A stretch of 61,642 bases of DNA from Calvatia gigantea (GCA_025093985.1 JACAAK010000031.1:1-61642); one strand, 5' to 3'. Counted from the first letter of the stretch, positions 45,412-57,652 are shown. Program-made: numbers and translations. Notes: a model not told the origin generated them from the letters alone.

Positions 45412-45704
45412 AATATTGCTAAACTTAAAGCAATCACTAATAGCAACGGCAGCAGATTTTATAAGCCGCTGTAGCGTACGCTAGCACCCAAAGCAGTTGC
45501 CTTGAAAAGGCTAGGCTATTAATTAATTTAAAAAGCAGCCTAGTTTAAGCTAGTATTGCTGTAATAGCAAAGCTACTCCAGGCCATCTATTTAAATAAAC
45601 ATTCCTTCTATAGGAATACTAATGGCAGTAGCAGTATTAGTAGCATTCGCTACGCTAGTTTGGCTGTTAGTCTGGCAAAGCCTATAAAATGGGGGGTATA
45701 AATT
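45412..45704. other. Spacer between trnV and rns
   Basis: Contains GC-rich hairpins TAGCGTACGCTAGC (about 45473) and TAGCATTCGCTACGCTAG (about 45640). No gene seen. Confidence 0.6.
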
Positions 45705-47505
45705 GAAATATTTTCCAGCAGCACCTTCCAGTACGGCTACCTTGCTATGACTTTTGAGATGTTACTCAGAAGGGTTAACTGAAACTAATTAGCTTAACAA
45801 ATTTGTACTAAATAACAAATATTTAGCGCTAAAGCCAATAATTATAAATTGTTTTTCAGCAAACCAAAGGTTGCATTTATAATTAAAGAGCTAAAATTTG
45901 TTGTAAGTTATAATTAAGCGGCAGTTTCCCCCGATCCGAGCTTCTCCCCAGCGACAGACAGTTAGTTCATCCCGAATGCTATCTTCACCGTTGCGCTAGT
46001 GATCAACGATTACTCGAAATTCCTTCTTCATGTTGCCGAATTTCAGGCAACAATCTGCTCAAATTAAATATAATTAACTTTCTTTAATGATTAGCTCTTC
46101 CTTTTTTAATTAATTTAGTAACAACAATAGCTGCTAAACTTAGTTAAGGTTTCGCTTCACTTTGTAAAAGTTTTGTGTGGCACGTCTATAGCCCAGTTCG
46201 TTAGAGCCATAACGACTTGTCTTAGCCCCAAATGAAAATATTTAAAATTCATAAATTGTTAAGTATAAATTAACAACAGGGATTGCGTCCGTTAGTGGAG
46301 TTAACCTCACTTCTTAAAATACGGACTGACGACAGCCATGCAACACCTGTAAACTCCTTTCTATTAATTTAATAGATAGCTGACTGGCAGCAAGAGTTTA
46401 TGCAAGAACTGGTAAGATTTTACGCGTAGTTTCGTATTAAATAACATGCTTCACTTCGTTTGCTCCGAGACCGACTAATTTTTTTGGTTTCAGTTTTGCA
46501 ACCGTACTCGCAAGGCGGAATGGTTATCGCGTTAACATCGTTACTAGTTTATTTTAAAACTAACAACCACCATTCATCGTTGACAGTGAGAGATATCTGG
46601 GTCTCTAATCCTATTTTCTATTCTCACCTTCGTTCCTCAGCGTCAATCATATTAGATAAAAGTTTTCACCATTAGTATTCCATTTAGTATCTACGGATTT
46701 CATCCCTACTCTAAACATTATTTGGCTTATCCTCTGTTTGATTCTAGCTTTAATTCATTATTAATTACTTTAAAATTTAAAGAGCTTTCTAACCAATAAC
46801 TTTTAAAGCAGCCTACTTACCTTTTACGCCTGATTAGGACGACTAACGTTTGCGTTTCTGGCGTTACCGAGTCTTCTGGCACCAGTAATGTTGGACAACA
46901 CTTATAGTAAGGTACTATCATTTTTTTTTCCCTTACGTTATCTCAAGTACCATTGTTAAATGATCTTAAGATTTCAGTTAGCTAGTTCACTCTTGCGAGC
47001 ATTGACTAATATTCTTGACTGCTGGTAGATTACTCTACTTGGGGCTTTTCATTCCCAATGTGGCCCATCTGTTCTATCAAACTTGGCTATTGATCGTAGG
47101 CTTGGTAGGCTTTTAACCCCACCAACTACCATTAAACAAAATAAATCGATTCTTATAGCGGCTTGCCTTTTTATTATTCTATCTTTAATTAAAGACAGAT
47201 TTATAAATTTAAGCTTTCCTTTCTTATAAATAGCTAATTTATGTTTAACTAGATATTTTTAATTAAAACTATCCCCTATTCGAGAGGTCTATAAAGTATC
47301 TAATTTATCATTACTCACCTTTACACCTTGTTCTATTTTCTAATTCGCTAATTTAATTAAAAAGGTTTCCTTATATTAGTAACTTAATATTAGTCTAGCC
47401 AAAGGCTATCCTAGCTTGTTAGGTACTAGAACAAAGATTCGCATGTCTTAAAACTACTGAATAACGTTCAATCAGAGCCAAAATTAAACTCATACTGAAA
47501 ATTTA
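45705..47505 (-). rRNA. rns: Mitochondrial small-subunit rRNA
   Basis: Read on the minus strand, conserved SSU landmarks occur in order: GGCTCTGATTGAACG near the 5' end (47465-47479), GGTGAGTAATG, the 530-loop analogue GGTGCCAGAAGACTCGGTAA (46865-46884), GGATTAGAGACCC (about 46600-46612), GAGTACGGTTGCAAAACTGA, GCATGGCTGTCGTCAG, GGGCTATAGACGTGCCACA, GAGTAATCGTTGATCA, and the 3' part AGCAAGGTAGCCGTACTGGA (about 45730-45747). The 1.8-kb length is normal for fungi. Ends are approximate. No intron seen. A degraded second copy is at 33055-34350. Confidence 0.93.
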
Positions 47506-47765
47506 ATCAAAGCTAAATAACTTTGTCGTATTTTTATTTGCTTTTGCAATTTGTCTATATCTCTTTTAATTAAATTTGCAATTTAAAATAATTAATATTT
47601 TATTAAAATTAGCCTAGCCTTGACTTTGTAAAAAAGTAAGCTAGGCTAATAATTATAAGACATAAACAGTAGCTACGCTAGTATTTGTAACAAACAAGTA
47701 TAAGCTGTTGACAAAGGTTAAGTAGACTAGCGAACGCTACAAAACTAAAACTTAGTCTAAATAAA

Positions 47766-47789
47766 CTAGGCAAAGCCTAGCGTACGCTA
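47766..47789. repeat. Double-hairpin GC element (intergenic copy)
   Basis: CTAGGCAAAGCCTAG followed without gap by the palindrome TAGCGTACGCTA (sharing TAG). Exactly the same 24 bases lie in reverse orientation inside the nad4 coding sequence at 59037-59060. Confidence 0.85.
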
Positions 47790-47880
47790 AACCTATTCCA
47801 ACAAATTATGAGTTGATCAACAAAATAACCAAGAGATCAGTAAGAAATTGGAATAACTATGTTCACAGTGTTAAAGATAA

Positions 47881-48099
47881 TTGATTATAAGCAATGAGCT
47901 AATCTTTTTTTCTATCAATTCTTTTTGGACTAAATACGTAGATAATATTACACAAGATCAAACACGTGTTAATTTTATTCCGAGTAAAAACTGTATTAGT
48001 ATAATACTAACCTTAGGTCATCTAAAAAAATTAAGTAAAGCTGATAGAGGGGACTATTTCATAGAATATGTGCAAGATATACTTTTACATGAAAAGTGA
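47881..48099 (+). CDS. Short hypothetical frame (72 codons)
   Basis: Opens with TTG and has only UGA, UGA and then UAA after Lys-72. With code 4 (UGA = Trp) it would read on for three more codons. The sequence is mixed polar/hydrophobic (ends YFIEYVQDILLHEK) and I recognise no family. It may be a remnant of an endonuclease or chance. Confidence 0.25.
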   Translation: MIISNELIFFSINSFWTKYVDNITQDQTRVNFIPSKNCISIILTLGHLKKLSKADRGDYFIEYVQDILLHEK

Positions 48100-48260
48100 T
48101 GAGTATAAAACTGATATGGTTTTATATATAATTAGCTCATTTGTTGGCAAAGCCTAGCGTTACGCTAGAGGCTAAAGCTACAAAATTAAAGTTAGAAATC
48201 TAACCTTAAAATTTACTTCATTTTACTAAAAGAGTATTAATTAAATATTTAATATGTTAG

Positions 48261-48512
<252 letters not shown>

Positions 48513-48521
48513 TTTATATAT

Positions 48522-48832
48522 TACTTATTTATGAATTTTGTTCATTATTAGCTACATGTCTAATAATACAAATATTAACTGGAGCTTTCTTAGCTATGCA
48601 TTATACACCAAGTGTGTTTTCATTTAATAGTGTAGAACACATAATGAGAGATGTAAATAATGGATGGATTATTAGATATACACATGCTAATGTAGCTTCA
48701 TTTTTCTTTATCTTTGTTTATATGCACATAGGTAGAGGATTATACTATGGTTCATATCATTCACCAAGAACATTAGTTTGGTCTATAGGAGTAATTATTT
48801 TAATTCTTATGATGGCTATAGCTTTCTTAGGT
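48522..48832 (+). pseudogene. cob: cob exon 1, copy 8 (5' truncated)
   Basis: Starts at ...ITYL within exon 1 with a few missing bases at the edge (e.g. VFSFNS for VDFAFNS at about 48615), then matches to F-L-G. Confidence 0.85.
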
Positions 48833-49930
<1,098 letters not shown>

Positions 49931-51274
49931 CAGAGATGAACATTAAGAGAAGACAAGTAGTAATCTTCTGAGCTGAAACTTATGCAAGCTACTCACAGCC
50001 ATGTCATGGACTCGACTAATGTGCTGTTTGCGTATTAATAACAACTTAGGTCTACACAAAATAGGTTGTAAACACTAAAGTTGGTCATTAAAAAACATTC
50101 GAAATATAATAATGTATTATTAACGAAAATATTAAAGATACATTATTAATTATAGAACGCATTAGCCATTGTGGCCCTTAAAAATTTCTAAAAAGGGAGC
50201 TATACGATTTGTTTATAGAATCTGGTAAAGCCTAACATAAATACCTACAAGGTATTAAAGAGAGTAAAAAATTTTCTTGCGTAATAAAACGAACGGATTA
50301 TACCTTTAAACCTGGTTATTAAAGCTAAATGGGTCCTTTTTAAATGGTGCAACAGCAACACTATCTATAGTGATTAGGCTAAAATGAGTAAAAGAATAAT
50401 AGCTTTTTATTATTGGTAACTCTTTATTTATATTTTATAATAAATAAATTTATTTTACCTTTGGTCAATGCATTAGGGGGCCTGATTACAATTTTTCGCT
50501 TACCTGTTTTGGTCAGTATTGTTAATAATTGGTGTTTTAGTTAATGAAAAATAATTTTCTTTAATATTTATTACTTCTATTTGCAGCTGTTCAAATTGTT
50601 TAAATGGTTAGTAATCTAATGGAGTTACTGAATGAGATAGATAAATGCAATGTATCCTTATAATTAAGTTATTTACTAAATTATTTTTTTTTTAATATGG
50701 CATTTTATAAATGTCTACTTCAATGAATAGGCAAACGCATTATAGTACACTATCTATGGTTATTACTTCTATATAGCTAAGTATTAAGAGATCCTATGTT
50801 ACAAAGGCTGAAAATATTCCTAAATTAGAAACTCTAATAATCTTTTATATAATTTAATCAACTATTAATTATTAAATAACTACTTTTAAACAAATGTCTA
50901 TCAAGGCAAAATAGAGACTGAATCGAATCCTTACGGTATTGCCAATTAATTAAGAAAAAAGCTTTGAAGATATAATCTGCTTGTAAAATTAAGAGTATAA
51001 TTAGGTAATAAGGTAGATCTATAACCAAACATTGAGTAAGTAAATCCTAAATAAATATATTAAACAGCAAAAAAAGGCAAAGCTTACTAAAATGAAAATA
51101 ATTTAAAAAACTATTATAATTAAAGAAGCTAAGAAAGATAACTAATATAATTTCTTAACAATTATTGATAGCTACTGCTAAACTTTAAGCCTTATCTACA
51201 CTAATTACTTGTATAATTACACCAAGGTAATACAAAAATTAAACTAAAAAACCATTGTAATAGAGAGTAAGTTG
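49931..51274 (+). other. Degraded cob-like tract before nad5
   Basis: Up to about 50760 it aligns loosely with cob intron 1 and exon 2 (e.g. 50450-50560 recalls TTACCTTTTGGTCAAATG and following), and 50790-51000 recalls intron 2. All frames are destroyed. 51000-51274 is unassigned and lies downstream of the nad5 stop on the other strand. Confidence 0.55.
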
Positions 51275-53116
51275 TTATACACCAGTATCTAATTTAGCGA
51301 TATTTATACCTGTACCAGTTAATTTATTGGCTAAACCATAAGGCCCTAATAATTCTATAGCTCCTCTATCTATATTTTTAGAAATATTATAACCAAGTTT
51401 AAATCCACTTTGTACTAAATAATGATTATAAACTACATCAAAATAATATTTACCATTTAAAAACCCATATATTTTTCTTCCTTGCCATAGGCCATAATTA
51501 TTTACTAAATTATTTAAGAATCTAGGTTGTAAATGATATAAATAAAGAGCACTAGAAGCACCTAATAAACTAAGTATAGCAGGTAATAATTTAATTGTAG
51601 TACTTAAAGAGAATTCAGCTTCAATTAAAGGATTATTATTAGGTCTTATGAATAAAGAATTTCCGAAGAAATCTGAACCTACACCTACAAATAAATCACT
51701 AGCAACGAATCCAAAGAAAATACTAAATAAAGCTAAAATTAATAGAGGGATAATAACAGGTAATTTAGATTCATGTGAATTTAAATAAGATTGTTTTGGA
51801 CCATTAGCTGTTCCTAAGAAAACTAAACTTATTAATCTAAAACTATAGAAAGCTGTAATACCTGCTGTAATAGATCCTAAAGTGTAAGCATACATTCCAC
51901 TAAAACTATATTGTCCAAAAGCTAATTCTAAAATTAAATCTTTACTATAGAATCCAGTTAAGAAAGGTGTAGCTAATAAACTTAAAGAACCTGCTAACAT
52001 AGCAGAATATGTAAATGGTAAGAATTTTATTAATCCACCCATTCTTCTTACATCTTGTTGATCTTGGAATGAATGAATTACAGCACCTGCACCTAAGAAT
52101 AATAAAGCTTTAAAGAAAGCATGATTTACAGTATGCATTAAAGCAACATTGTATTGACTTAATCCTATTGCCATCATCATATATCCTAATTGAGATATAG
52201 TACTGAAAGCAATTATTCTTTTTAAATCATTACCTAATAAACCACAAGTACCAGCAAAAAAAGCTGTACTTGATCCTATTATTACTATTACTAATAAAGC
52301 ATCTGGACTATATTCTAATATTGGTGAACTTCTTAATAATAAATAGATACCTGCAGTTACTAGTGTAGCAGCATGTAGTAAAGCACTTACTGGTGTTGGA
52401 GCTTCCATACTACCAGGTAACCATGAATGTAATGGTATATTAGCACTTTTAGCTAAAGCACCACCTAATAATAATAAAGATATTATACTTATTGCTAATT
52501 CATTCATATATGGTACTAAAGTAAATATTTGAGAATAATTAAATGTTCCAAATAATGCAAATATAGCAAAGAATCCTATACTCATTAACATATCTCCTCC
52601 TCTATTCATTGTAAATGCTAATATTGCAGCTTTATTCGCTTGTATTCTTGTAAAATAGAAATTAATTAATAAATAAGATACTACTCCTATTGCTTCCCAT
52701 CCTACAAACAATACAAAATAATTACCACCACATATTAATACTAACATTCCACCTGTAAAGGCTGATAAATATGAGAAAAATCTTTGATTATGAGGATCTG
52801 CAGATAAATAATCTATACTATAGATATGTATTAATGTTGAACAATATATTACTGCTAATCCTAATGATACTGTTAATTGATCAAAATAGAATTCCCATGA
52901 TATTTGTAAAATTTCTGAATCTAACCATGTTCCTATATTAATATATACTGGTGATCCACATAAACCTACTTCATAAAAAGCTATACTCATTAATATTGAA
53001 CAGATTATTAAACTACCACAAGTTACTATATGTGATCCTGTTACTCCTACTTTTCTACCTAATAAACCGGATACTAATGATCCTAATATTGGTAATACTA
53101 TAATTCCTAAATACAT
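51275..53116 (-). CDS. nad5: NADH dehydrogenase subunit 5
   Basis: 613 residues, slightly shorter than many fungal ND5 proteins but complete from MYLGIIVLPILGSLVSGLLG to a TAA stop. It is a proton-pumping antiporter-like subunit of complex I. Hallmarks: NFVLFVGWE-type motif (NYFVLFVGWEAIGVVSYLLI), MNRGGDMLMSIGFFAIF, KSANIPLHSWLPGSMEAPTP with the lysine/histidine channel residues, SALLHAATLVTAG, HAFFKALLFLGAGAVIH, and the lateral helix region near the C-terminus. No intron. Its ATG immediately follows the nad4L stop, the usual dikaryan nad4L-nad5 pair, implying one transcript. Confidence 0.97.
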   Translation of the reverse strand: MYLGIIVLPILGSLVSGLLGRKVGVTGSHIVTCGSLIICSILMSIAFYEVGLCGSPVYINIGTWLDSEILQISWEFYFDQLTVSLGLAVIYCSTLIHIYSIDYLSADPHNQRFFSYLSAFTGGMLVLICGGNYFVLFVGWEAIGVVSYLLINFYFTRIQANKAAILAFTMNRGGDMLMSIGFFAIFALFGTFNYSQIFTLVPYMNELAISIISLLLLGGALAKSANIPLHSWLPGSMEAPTPVSALLHAATLVTAGIYLLLRSSPILEYSPDALLVIVIIGSSTAFFAGTCGLLGNDLKRIIAFSTISQLGYMMMAIGLSQYNVALMHTVNHAFFKALLFLGAGAVIHSFQDQQDVRRMGGLIKFLPFTYSAMLAGSLSLLATPFLTGFYSKDLILELAFGQYSFSGMYAYTLGSITAGITAFYSFRLISLVFLGTANGPKQSYLNSHESKLPVIIPLLILALFSIFFGFVASDLFVGVGSDFFGNSLFIRPNNNPLIEAEFSLSTTIKLLPAILSLLGASSALYLYHLQPRFLNNLVNNYGLWQGRKIYGFLNGKYYFDVVYNHYLVQSGFKLGYNISKNIDRGAIELLGPYGLANKLTGTGINIAKLDTGV

Positions 53117-53383
53117 TTAATTTCTTAATGAAATTGTTCCTCTTAATCTATAATATGCTACTAAAATACTTAAACCTATAACAGATTCTGCACCTGCTAT
53201 TGATATTATATATATACTAAATGTTTGACCTACATTATCATCAAACCCATAAGAACTTATTAATACTAATAAAGTTACAGCTAATAACATTATTTCTATG
53301 GCTATGATCATAAGTATTATATTTTTTCTATTTAATATAAATCCTAAGATTCCTATTAAAAATAATAATATTGATAAATTCAT
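53117..53383 (-). CDS. nad4L: NADH dehydrogenase subunit 4L
   Basis: 88 residues, three helices: MNLSILLFLIGILGFILN, NIILMIIAIEIMLLAVTLLV (with the conserved membrane Glu) and SIYIISIAGAESVIGLSILV (second conserved Glu). Small membrane subunit of complex I. TAA stop abuts the nad5 ATG (TAAATG); in many fungi these overlap by one base. Confidence 0.96.
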   Translation of the reverse strand: MNLSILLFLIGILGFILNRKNIILMIIAIEIMLLAVTLLVLISSYGFDDNVGQTFSIYIISIAGAESVIGLSILVAYYRLRGTISLRN

Positions 53384-53798
53384 TGTTTTTTTTAGTTCTA
53401 GCTACTAACATTCTTGTTTACATTTAATAATTGCTGCACTTAATTTTATAAGCCTAAAACAATAGTAGTAGCATTCGCTACGCTAGGCTTTGCCTAGACA
53501 AAGTAAGCTAGCCTAGCGTACGCTAGTGGCTGCAGCTAATGTGACTAGGCAAGTCAGCAAAAGTCTAATCCATACTAGGCCTAAAGTTTACTAGGCTTTA
53601 CCTATTCCTGGCCTAGTTGTAGACAAACTAATACCGCTATAAATACTCTGCCACTGGAACAGATAAAACAAAATCTACTCCAGAGCTAAAATTAACACCT
53701 TTTACTAGCTGTTGATGAAATAAAAAAAGTAAGCTAGCCTGTTGTTTTAGCAAAAAAGGCTAGTCTAGTAAAGCTACTGCAAGTCTTAATTTCTTAAT
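53384..53798. other. Spacer between trnC and nad4L, rich in GC elements
   Basis: Contains TAGCATTCGCTACGCTAGGC joined to TTTGCCTAG (about 53468-53496), TAGCGTACGCTAG (about 53516) and CTGCAG sites. No gene seen. Confidence 0.65.
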
Positions 53799-53869
53799 TG
53801 GAGAAAGATAGATTCGAACTATCATATTTGTAGTGCAAATACAACTGATTACCATTATCAGATTCCCCC
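53799..53869 (-). tRNA. trnC: tRNA-Cys (anticodon GCA)
   Basis: 71-nt cloverleaf on the minus strand. Acceptor GGGGGAA/TTTCTCC (two G-U pairs), D stem TGAT/ATCA, anticodon stem TTGTA/TACAA with loop TTTGCAC (GCA), T arm GATAG/CTATC with loop TTCGAAT, discriminator A. It lies between cox3 and nad4L. Confidence 0.9.
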
Positions 53870-54338
53870 CCTTAATTAATTAATAGTATTTATATTATAT
53901 AGTAGTAGCATTCGCTACGCTAGGCTGTTCCTATAGCCTTGTTTATCATAAAAATTTGATGTGAACATCAAAGACTAGGATTGCTTTACCTAGCTAAAGG
54001 CATCTTTCCTTGTCCTTGCTAAAGCCAGGCTTTGTTGATTTAATCAACTCTAACTCTTTTATATTTTAATAATTTAAATACATATCTTCTAAGTTAAAAG
54101 CTTAGTTAAGCTAGTCTTGCTAAGCCTAATGCTAGTTAAAGCTAATTAATTAAACTGGTTCTTAATAATTATAGCAAATTAGTGGGGGTTGTAGTTGCAG
54201 CCACTAGCGTACGCTAGGCTACTAGCAGTCTTTTAGCTGTAATAGCTTACGTTAGGCTCTGCGAAATAGTACTAAACAATTAAAAATAACAAAAATAGTT
54301 AAATAAAACCTACTAGTTGCTTTAAAGTAAGCTAGCAA
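53870..54338. other. Spacer between cox3 and trnC
   Basis: Contains TAGCATTCGCTACGCTAGGC (about 53906) and CTAGCGTACGCTAGGC (about 54203), and runs of GCTAG/GCAGC. No gene seen. Confidence 0.6.
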
Positions 54339-55154
54339 TTAAGTGTTACCCCAGAAGTAAACAGCAACAAATAAGAATAACCAAACTACATCTACAAAGT
54401 GCCAGTATAAAATACTAGCTTCAAAGTTAAAGTGGTGTTTTGTAGTACTATGGTAATTAATAATTCTAGATAAAGCTACAGTAATAAATATTGTTCCTAC
54501 TATTACGTGTAATCCGTGTAATCCTGTACTACAGAAGAAAGCTGAACCATAAACACTATCAGCTATTGTAAATCCAGCTTCAGAATATTCATAGTATTGT
54601 AAAGCAGTGAATACTATAGCTAAAATTATTGTAAAGATTACTCCATCTATAGTTCCTTTTCTATTTCCAGCTATTAGAGCATGGTGTCCATATGTAATGA
54701 AAGCACCACTACTTAATAATAAGAATGTATTTAATAATGGTATAGCAAAAGGATCTAATGGTGTTATACCTACTGGAGGCCAAGAACCTCCTATTTCTAT
54801 AGCAGGAGATAAACTAGAATGGAAGAAAGCCCAGAATATAGATAAGAAAGCAAATACTTCACTAACGATAAATAATACTATACCAAACATTAATCCGTTT
54901 TTTACTTCTTTTGTATGGTGTCCTAAATAAGTTCCTTCTATAACTACATCTCTAAACCATAATATCATTCCAAATAGTGTTAATATAAACCCTGAAGTTA
55001 AAATATATCCACCATATGGATAACCGTGCATATAAGTAACTGCACCTATTGTTAAATTTAATAATGAGAAACTAGTTAATATTGGCCAAGGAGATGGATC
55101 TACTAAATGAAAAGGAAAATGTTGAAATTTATTAATTGTATTATTTTGTAACAT
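54339..55154 (-). CDS. cox3: Cytochrome c oxidase subunit 3
   Basis: 271 residues, full length. MLQNNTINKFQHFPFHLVDP then SPWPILTSFSLL, LWFRDVVIEGTYLGHHTKEV, SEVFAFLSIFWAFFHSSLSP with the conserved membrane Glu, LNTFLLLSSGAFITYGHHAL, STGLHGLHVIVGTIF and WHFVDVVWLFLFVAVYFWG. Seven-helix core subunit of complex IV. No intron. Stop TAA. Confidence 0.97.
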   Translation of the reverse strand: MLQNNTINKFQHFPFHLVDPSPWPILTSFSLLNLTIGAVTYMHGYPYGGYILTSGFILTLFGMILWFRDVVIEGTYLGHHTKEVKNGLMFGIVLFIVSEVFAFLSIFWAFFHSSLSPAIEIGGSWPPVGITPLDPFAIPLLNTFLLLSSGAFITYGHHALIAGNRKGTIDGVIFTIILAIVFTALQYYEYSEAGFTIADSVYGSAFFCSTGLHGLHVIVGTIFITVALSRIINYHSTTKHHFNFEASILYWHFVDVVWLFLFVAVYFWGNT

Positions 55155-55677
55155 TTTCTATTTTGTTTAAATATTAGCCTTAACATTCTATTTTCAACCT
55201 TTAGGCTTGCCGAAAAATAACATACTAGCAACCTGGCTGCAATATTGCAAGGCGGCTACTGCTATAACAGCTCAAGCTGCAGCGTATAAACTGCTGCAAT
55301 ATAGAATTACTTAGTATATACTAATATATTTTTTATTGTTTATTTGTTTTAAACTTTATATTTTTATATTAATATAAGATACTTTTATAGGTGTTTTTTA
55401 ATAAAGGTCTTTCCTTGATGTAGCGACAGATATAGACTAGCGTTAGCTGACTATGTCAGCTGCTGCAGCAGCATATAAAATATGAACTTAGTGAAGGTAT
55501 AAGCAAACCAGTTCATATTTTATGATGGGGGTCATTTAAATAAAAATCCAACTATTCCTATTAAAGGAATATAATTTCTATTTTATTAGTAGCTGCAGCA
55601 GATAAAATCTGGACTAGCAGCTGTTAATGAATCAACAAAGACAAAGTAAAGCCTAGGCTAGCTTATCCTATAACATA
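55155..55677. other. Spacer between nad6 and cox3
   Basis: No gene. Holds GC-rich stretches (GCTGCTGCAGCAGC at about 55460) and the 14-bp inverted repeat at 55475-55523. Confidence 0.65.
55475..55523 (-). promoter_or_regulatory. Perfect 14-bp inverted repeat between nad6 and cox3
   Basis: Arms ATAAAATATGAACT and AGTTCATATTTTAT with a 21-nt loop. In the transcript it would form a stable hairpin 155 bases downstream of nad6, possibly a processing or 3'-end signal. Function is inferred from position only. Confidence 0.5.
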
Positions 55678-57477
55678 TTATAATAATAATATAGCTATAC
55701 TAAACACTACTTGGGCTATAATTATACTTAAAATTAAAAGACAATTAAGTATTAAATAATATTTAGTATACAATTGTCTTAATTGGATTATTTTTGCTAA
55801 TTTAGGGTACCTTACTTCTAGATTAAACTTATTTATTAAAATATTACCGTAAAATATAAAGATTATATTCAATAAACAAGAAAATAAAACAGAATTCAGT
55901 AATAATAAGGAAACTGCTAATTTTTGTATACCACCTAGACTTTCAAACCATTCAAAATCTAAATCTAAAATACTAGACTTTTTAGGTTTATCAATATCTA
56001 TTGTAGAATTAGAACTAGAGTCTTCAATTTTAACTTGAGGATCTTGTGGTTTATTTATTTCTCCAGAATTAAATAAACCGTTTAAAGTTTCATTTAAAGT
56101 CTCAATTTCTCTACCTACCTTAAAACCACTGTTTTTAACTTCTTCAGCCAATTTTATTATTTCACTTTTTTCGAAAGTATCACTAATAGTTTTTTGCTTT
56201 AAAGCTTCAGTTTTTTCGATATGTTCATCTAACAAAGATTTAGTATTCATAAAAGCAGTTTTCATATTTTCAGAAGCTAATTTTTTAAAATCTGTATTAT
56301 CTAATACAATTATTAAAGTATTTCTAACTTTTTTATCTTCATCAATTGATTCAGCTAATACCTGTTCATCTTTGATTATATCTGGTGATTTTTTAAGGTC
56401 AAGATTATTTTTAATCCACTCATTTTTAACAGTATAATAAGAAGAAAGAAGTCCTAATCCTGCTCCACCAGTTAAAACAATTTCCTTAAGTTTATTAGAT
56501 ATTCCAGCTTCCAAGTATTTATTATTAACATTTTCATAGTAATAATAATCTTGAAACATTAAAATAACGTTAGTAAAAAAAAGGAATAAAATAAAGCATA
56601 ATTTTAGCCAAAAATTAAATTCTTTAAAAATGTACAATAAATCAAATTTATTAGAACTAAATGAAAGCAAAACAAAAATAAATAAAAGGCTAGAAATAGC
56701 CAAGGCTTGTCTGCTATAGCTAAATCTAGGCTTAGTATTAGATATAGTGGGGGAGCAGTTTCTTATTACATTTATACTATTGCTAGATAAATGTGCATTT
56801 TCTTCAGTATTATTAATTTTAGAAATTACTATTGTAGCAAACATAGCTAATAGTAATATTACACTTAAAGTAATTAATAATACAGCCCCATAAGTATATA
56901 AACTGTAACCTAATGATTCTATTTGTTGGAAGTCTGTAATAATTACATCACTACTTTGACTTGTAAAAATAGTAGCTGCAGCTGATAAATGGTTATTAGT
57001 TATAATAGAATTGATTAAATCAATAGATACTACATTAGACCAATTATTAGCCAAGTCATTACTTGTACCAGATAATAAAGTATTTAAATAAGTTATTTTA
57101 TCTAAGAATATAGATATAGCTGGTACATTATTAAAGTTAAATGGTATAATACTAAAAATTATAAAAATAAATAAAGAACCTATTGCTATAGCTAAAGGTA
57201 AATTTTTAGTATATTGGCTACCTGTTTCTAAAATATCTGTTAATTTAATATTAATCATCATAATAACGAATAAGAATAAAACTGCTATAGCTCCAACATA
57301 AACTATAATGTAGGATATTCCTACAAAATTTATTCCTATTAGAATTAAATATCCTGCACCAGATACGAAAGTAGAAATTAAGAAGATTACTGAAATTACA
57401 GGATTTTTGGATGTAATAGAGAATACACTAGATAATAATGTAGCAAAAGCTAACATATTTACAAATATTGTTGTCAT
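55678..57477 (-). CDS. nad6: NADH dehydrogenase subunit 6 with a long C-terminal extension
   Basis: 599 residues, about 2.5-3 times the usual fungal ND6. Residues 1-225 are a normal ND6: MTTIFVNMLAFATLLSSVFS, GINFVGISYIIVYVGAIAVL (pi-bulge helix 3) and LGYSLYTYGAVLLITLSVIL. Without a stop the frame runs on: a polar linker (226-255), two hydrophobic segments (about 257-272, 288-308), a Gly-rich patch LTGGAGLGLLSSYYTVKNEW, a charged, probably coiled-coil region (about 360-505), then two more membrane segments (about 520-543, 575-598) separated by KFNLEVRYPKLAKIIQLR. That last part resembles free-standing hypothetical mitochondrial proteins I recall from filamentous fungi. It ends TAA. Either a fusion of nad6 with another gene or a real extended subunit. 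Confidence 0.88.
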   Translation of the reverse strand: MTTIFVNMLAFATLLSSVFSITSKNPVISVIFLISTFVSGAGYLILIGINFVGISYIIVYVGAIAVLFLFVIMMINIKLTDILETGSQYTKNLPLAIAIGSLFIFIIFSIIPFNFNNVPAISIFLDKITYLNTLLSGTSNDLANNWSNVVSIDLINSIITNNHLSAAATIFTSQSSDVIITDFQQIESLGYSLYTYGAVLLITLSVILLLAMFATIVISKINNTEENAHLSSNSINVIRNCSPTISNTKPRFSYSRQALAISSLLFIFVLLSFSSNKFDLLYIFKEFNFWLKLCFILFLFFTNVILMFQDYYYYENVNNKYLEAGISNKLKEIVLTGGAGLGLLSSYYTVKNEWIKNNLDLKKSPDIIKDEQVLAESIDEDKKVRNTLIIVLDNTDFKKLASENMKTAFMNTKSLLDEHIEKTEALKQKTISDTFEKSEIIKLAEEVKNSGFKVGREIETLNETLNGLFNSGEINKPQDPQVKIEDSSSNSTIDIDKPKKSSILDLDFEWFESLGGIQKLAVSLLLLNSVLFSCLLNIIFIFYGNILINKFNLEVRYPKLAKIIQLRQLYTKYYLILNCLLILSIIIAQVVFSIAILLL

Positions 57478-57652
57478 TGTTTATTTTAAATTTCAAAACA
57501 TAGCTTTATTATTAACCATCTGCTAGTCTGCTGCTATAAATTATAGGCAACAGTATCTAAACAAAAATTAATATAAGCTAGCCACATCCTAGCAAAGCAA
57601 GGATGTAGATGCCTAAATATAAAATTATAAATTATTTTATATTTGATATTTA

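Noticed and set aside
46460..46675. Plus-strand frame at 46460-46675
   Set aside because: It is antisense to the small-subunit rRNA.
54607..54930. Plus-strand open frame inside cox3
   Set aside because: Antisense of a clear, complete cox3 gene.
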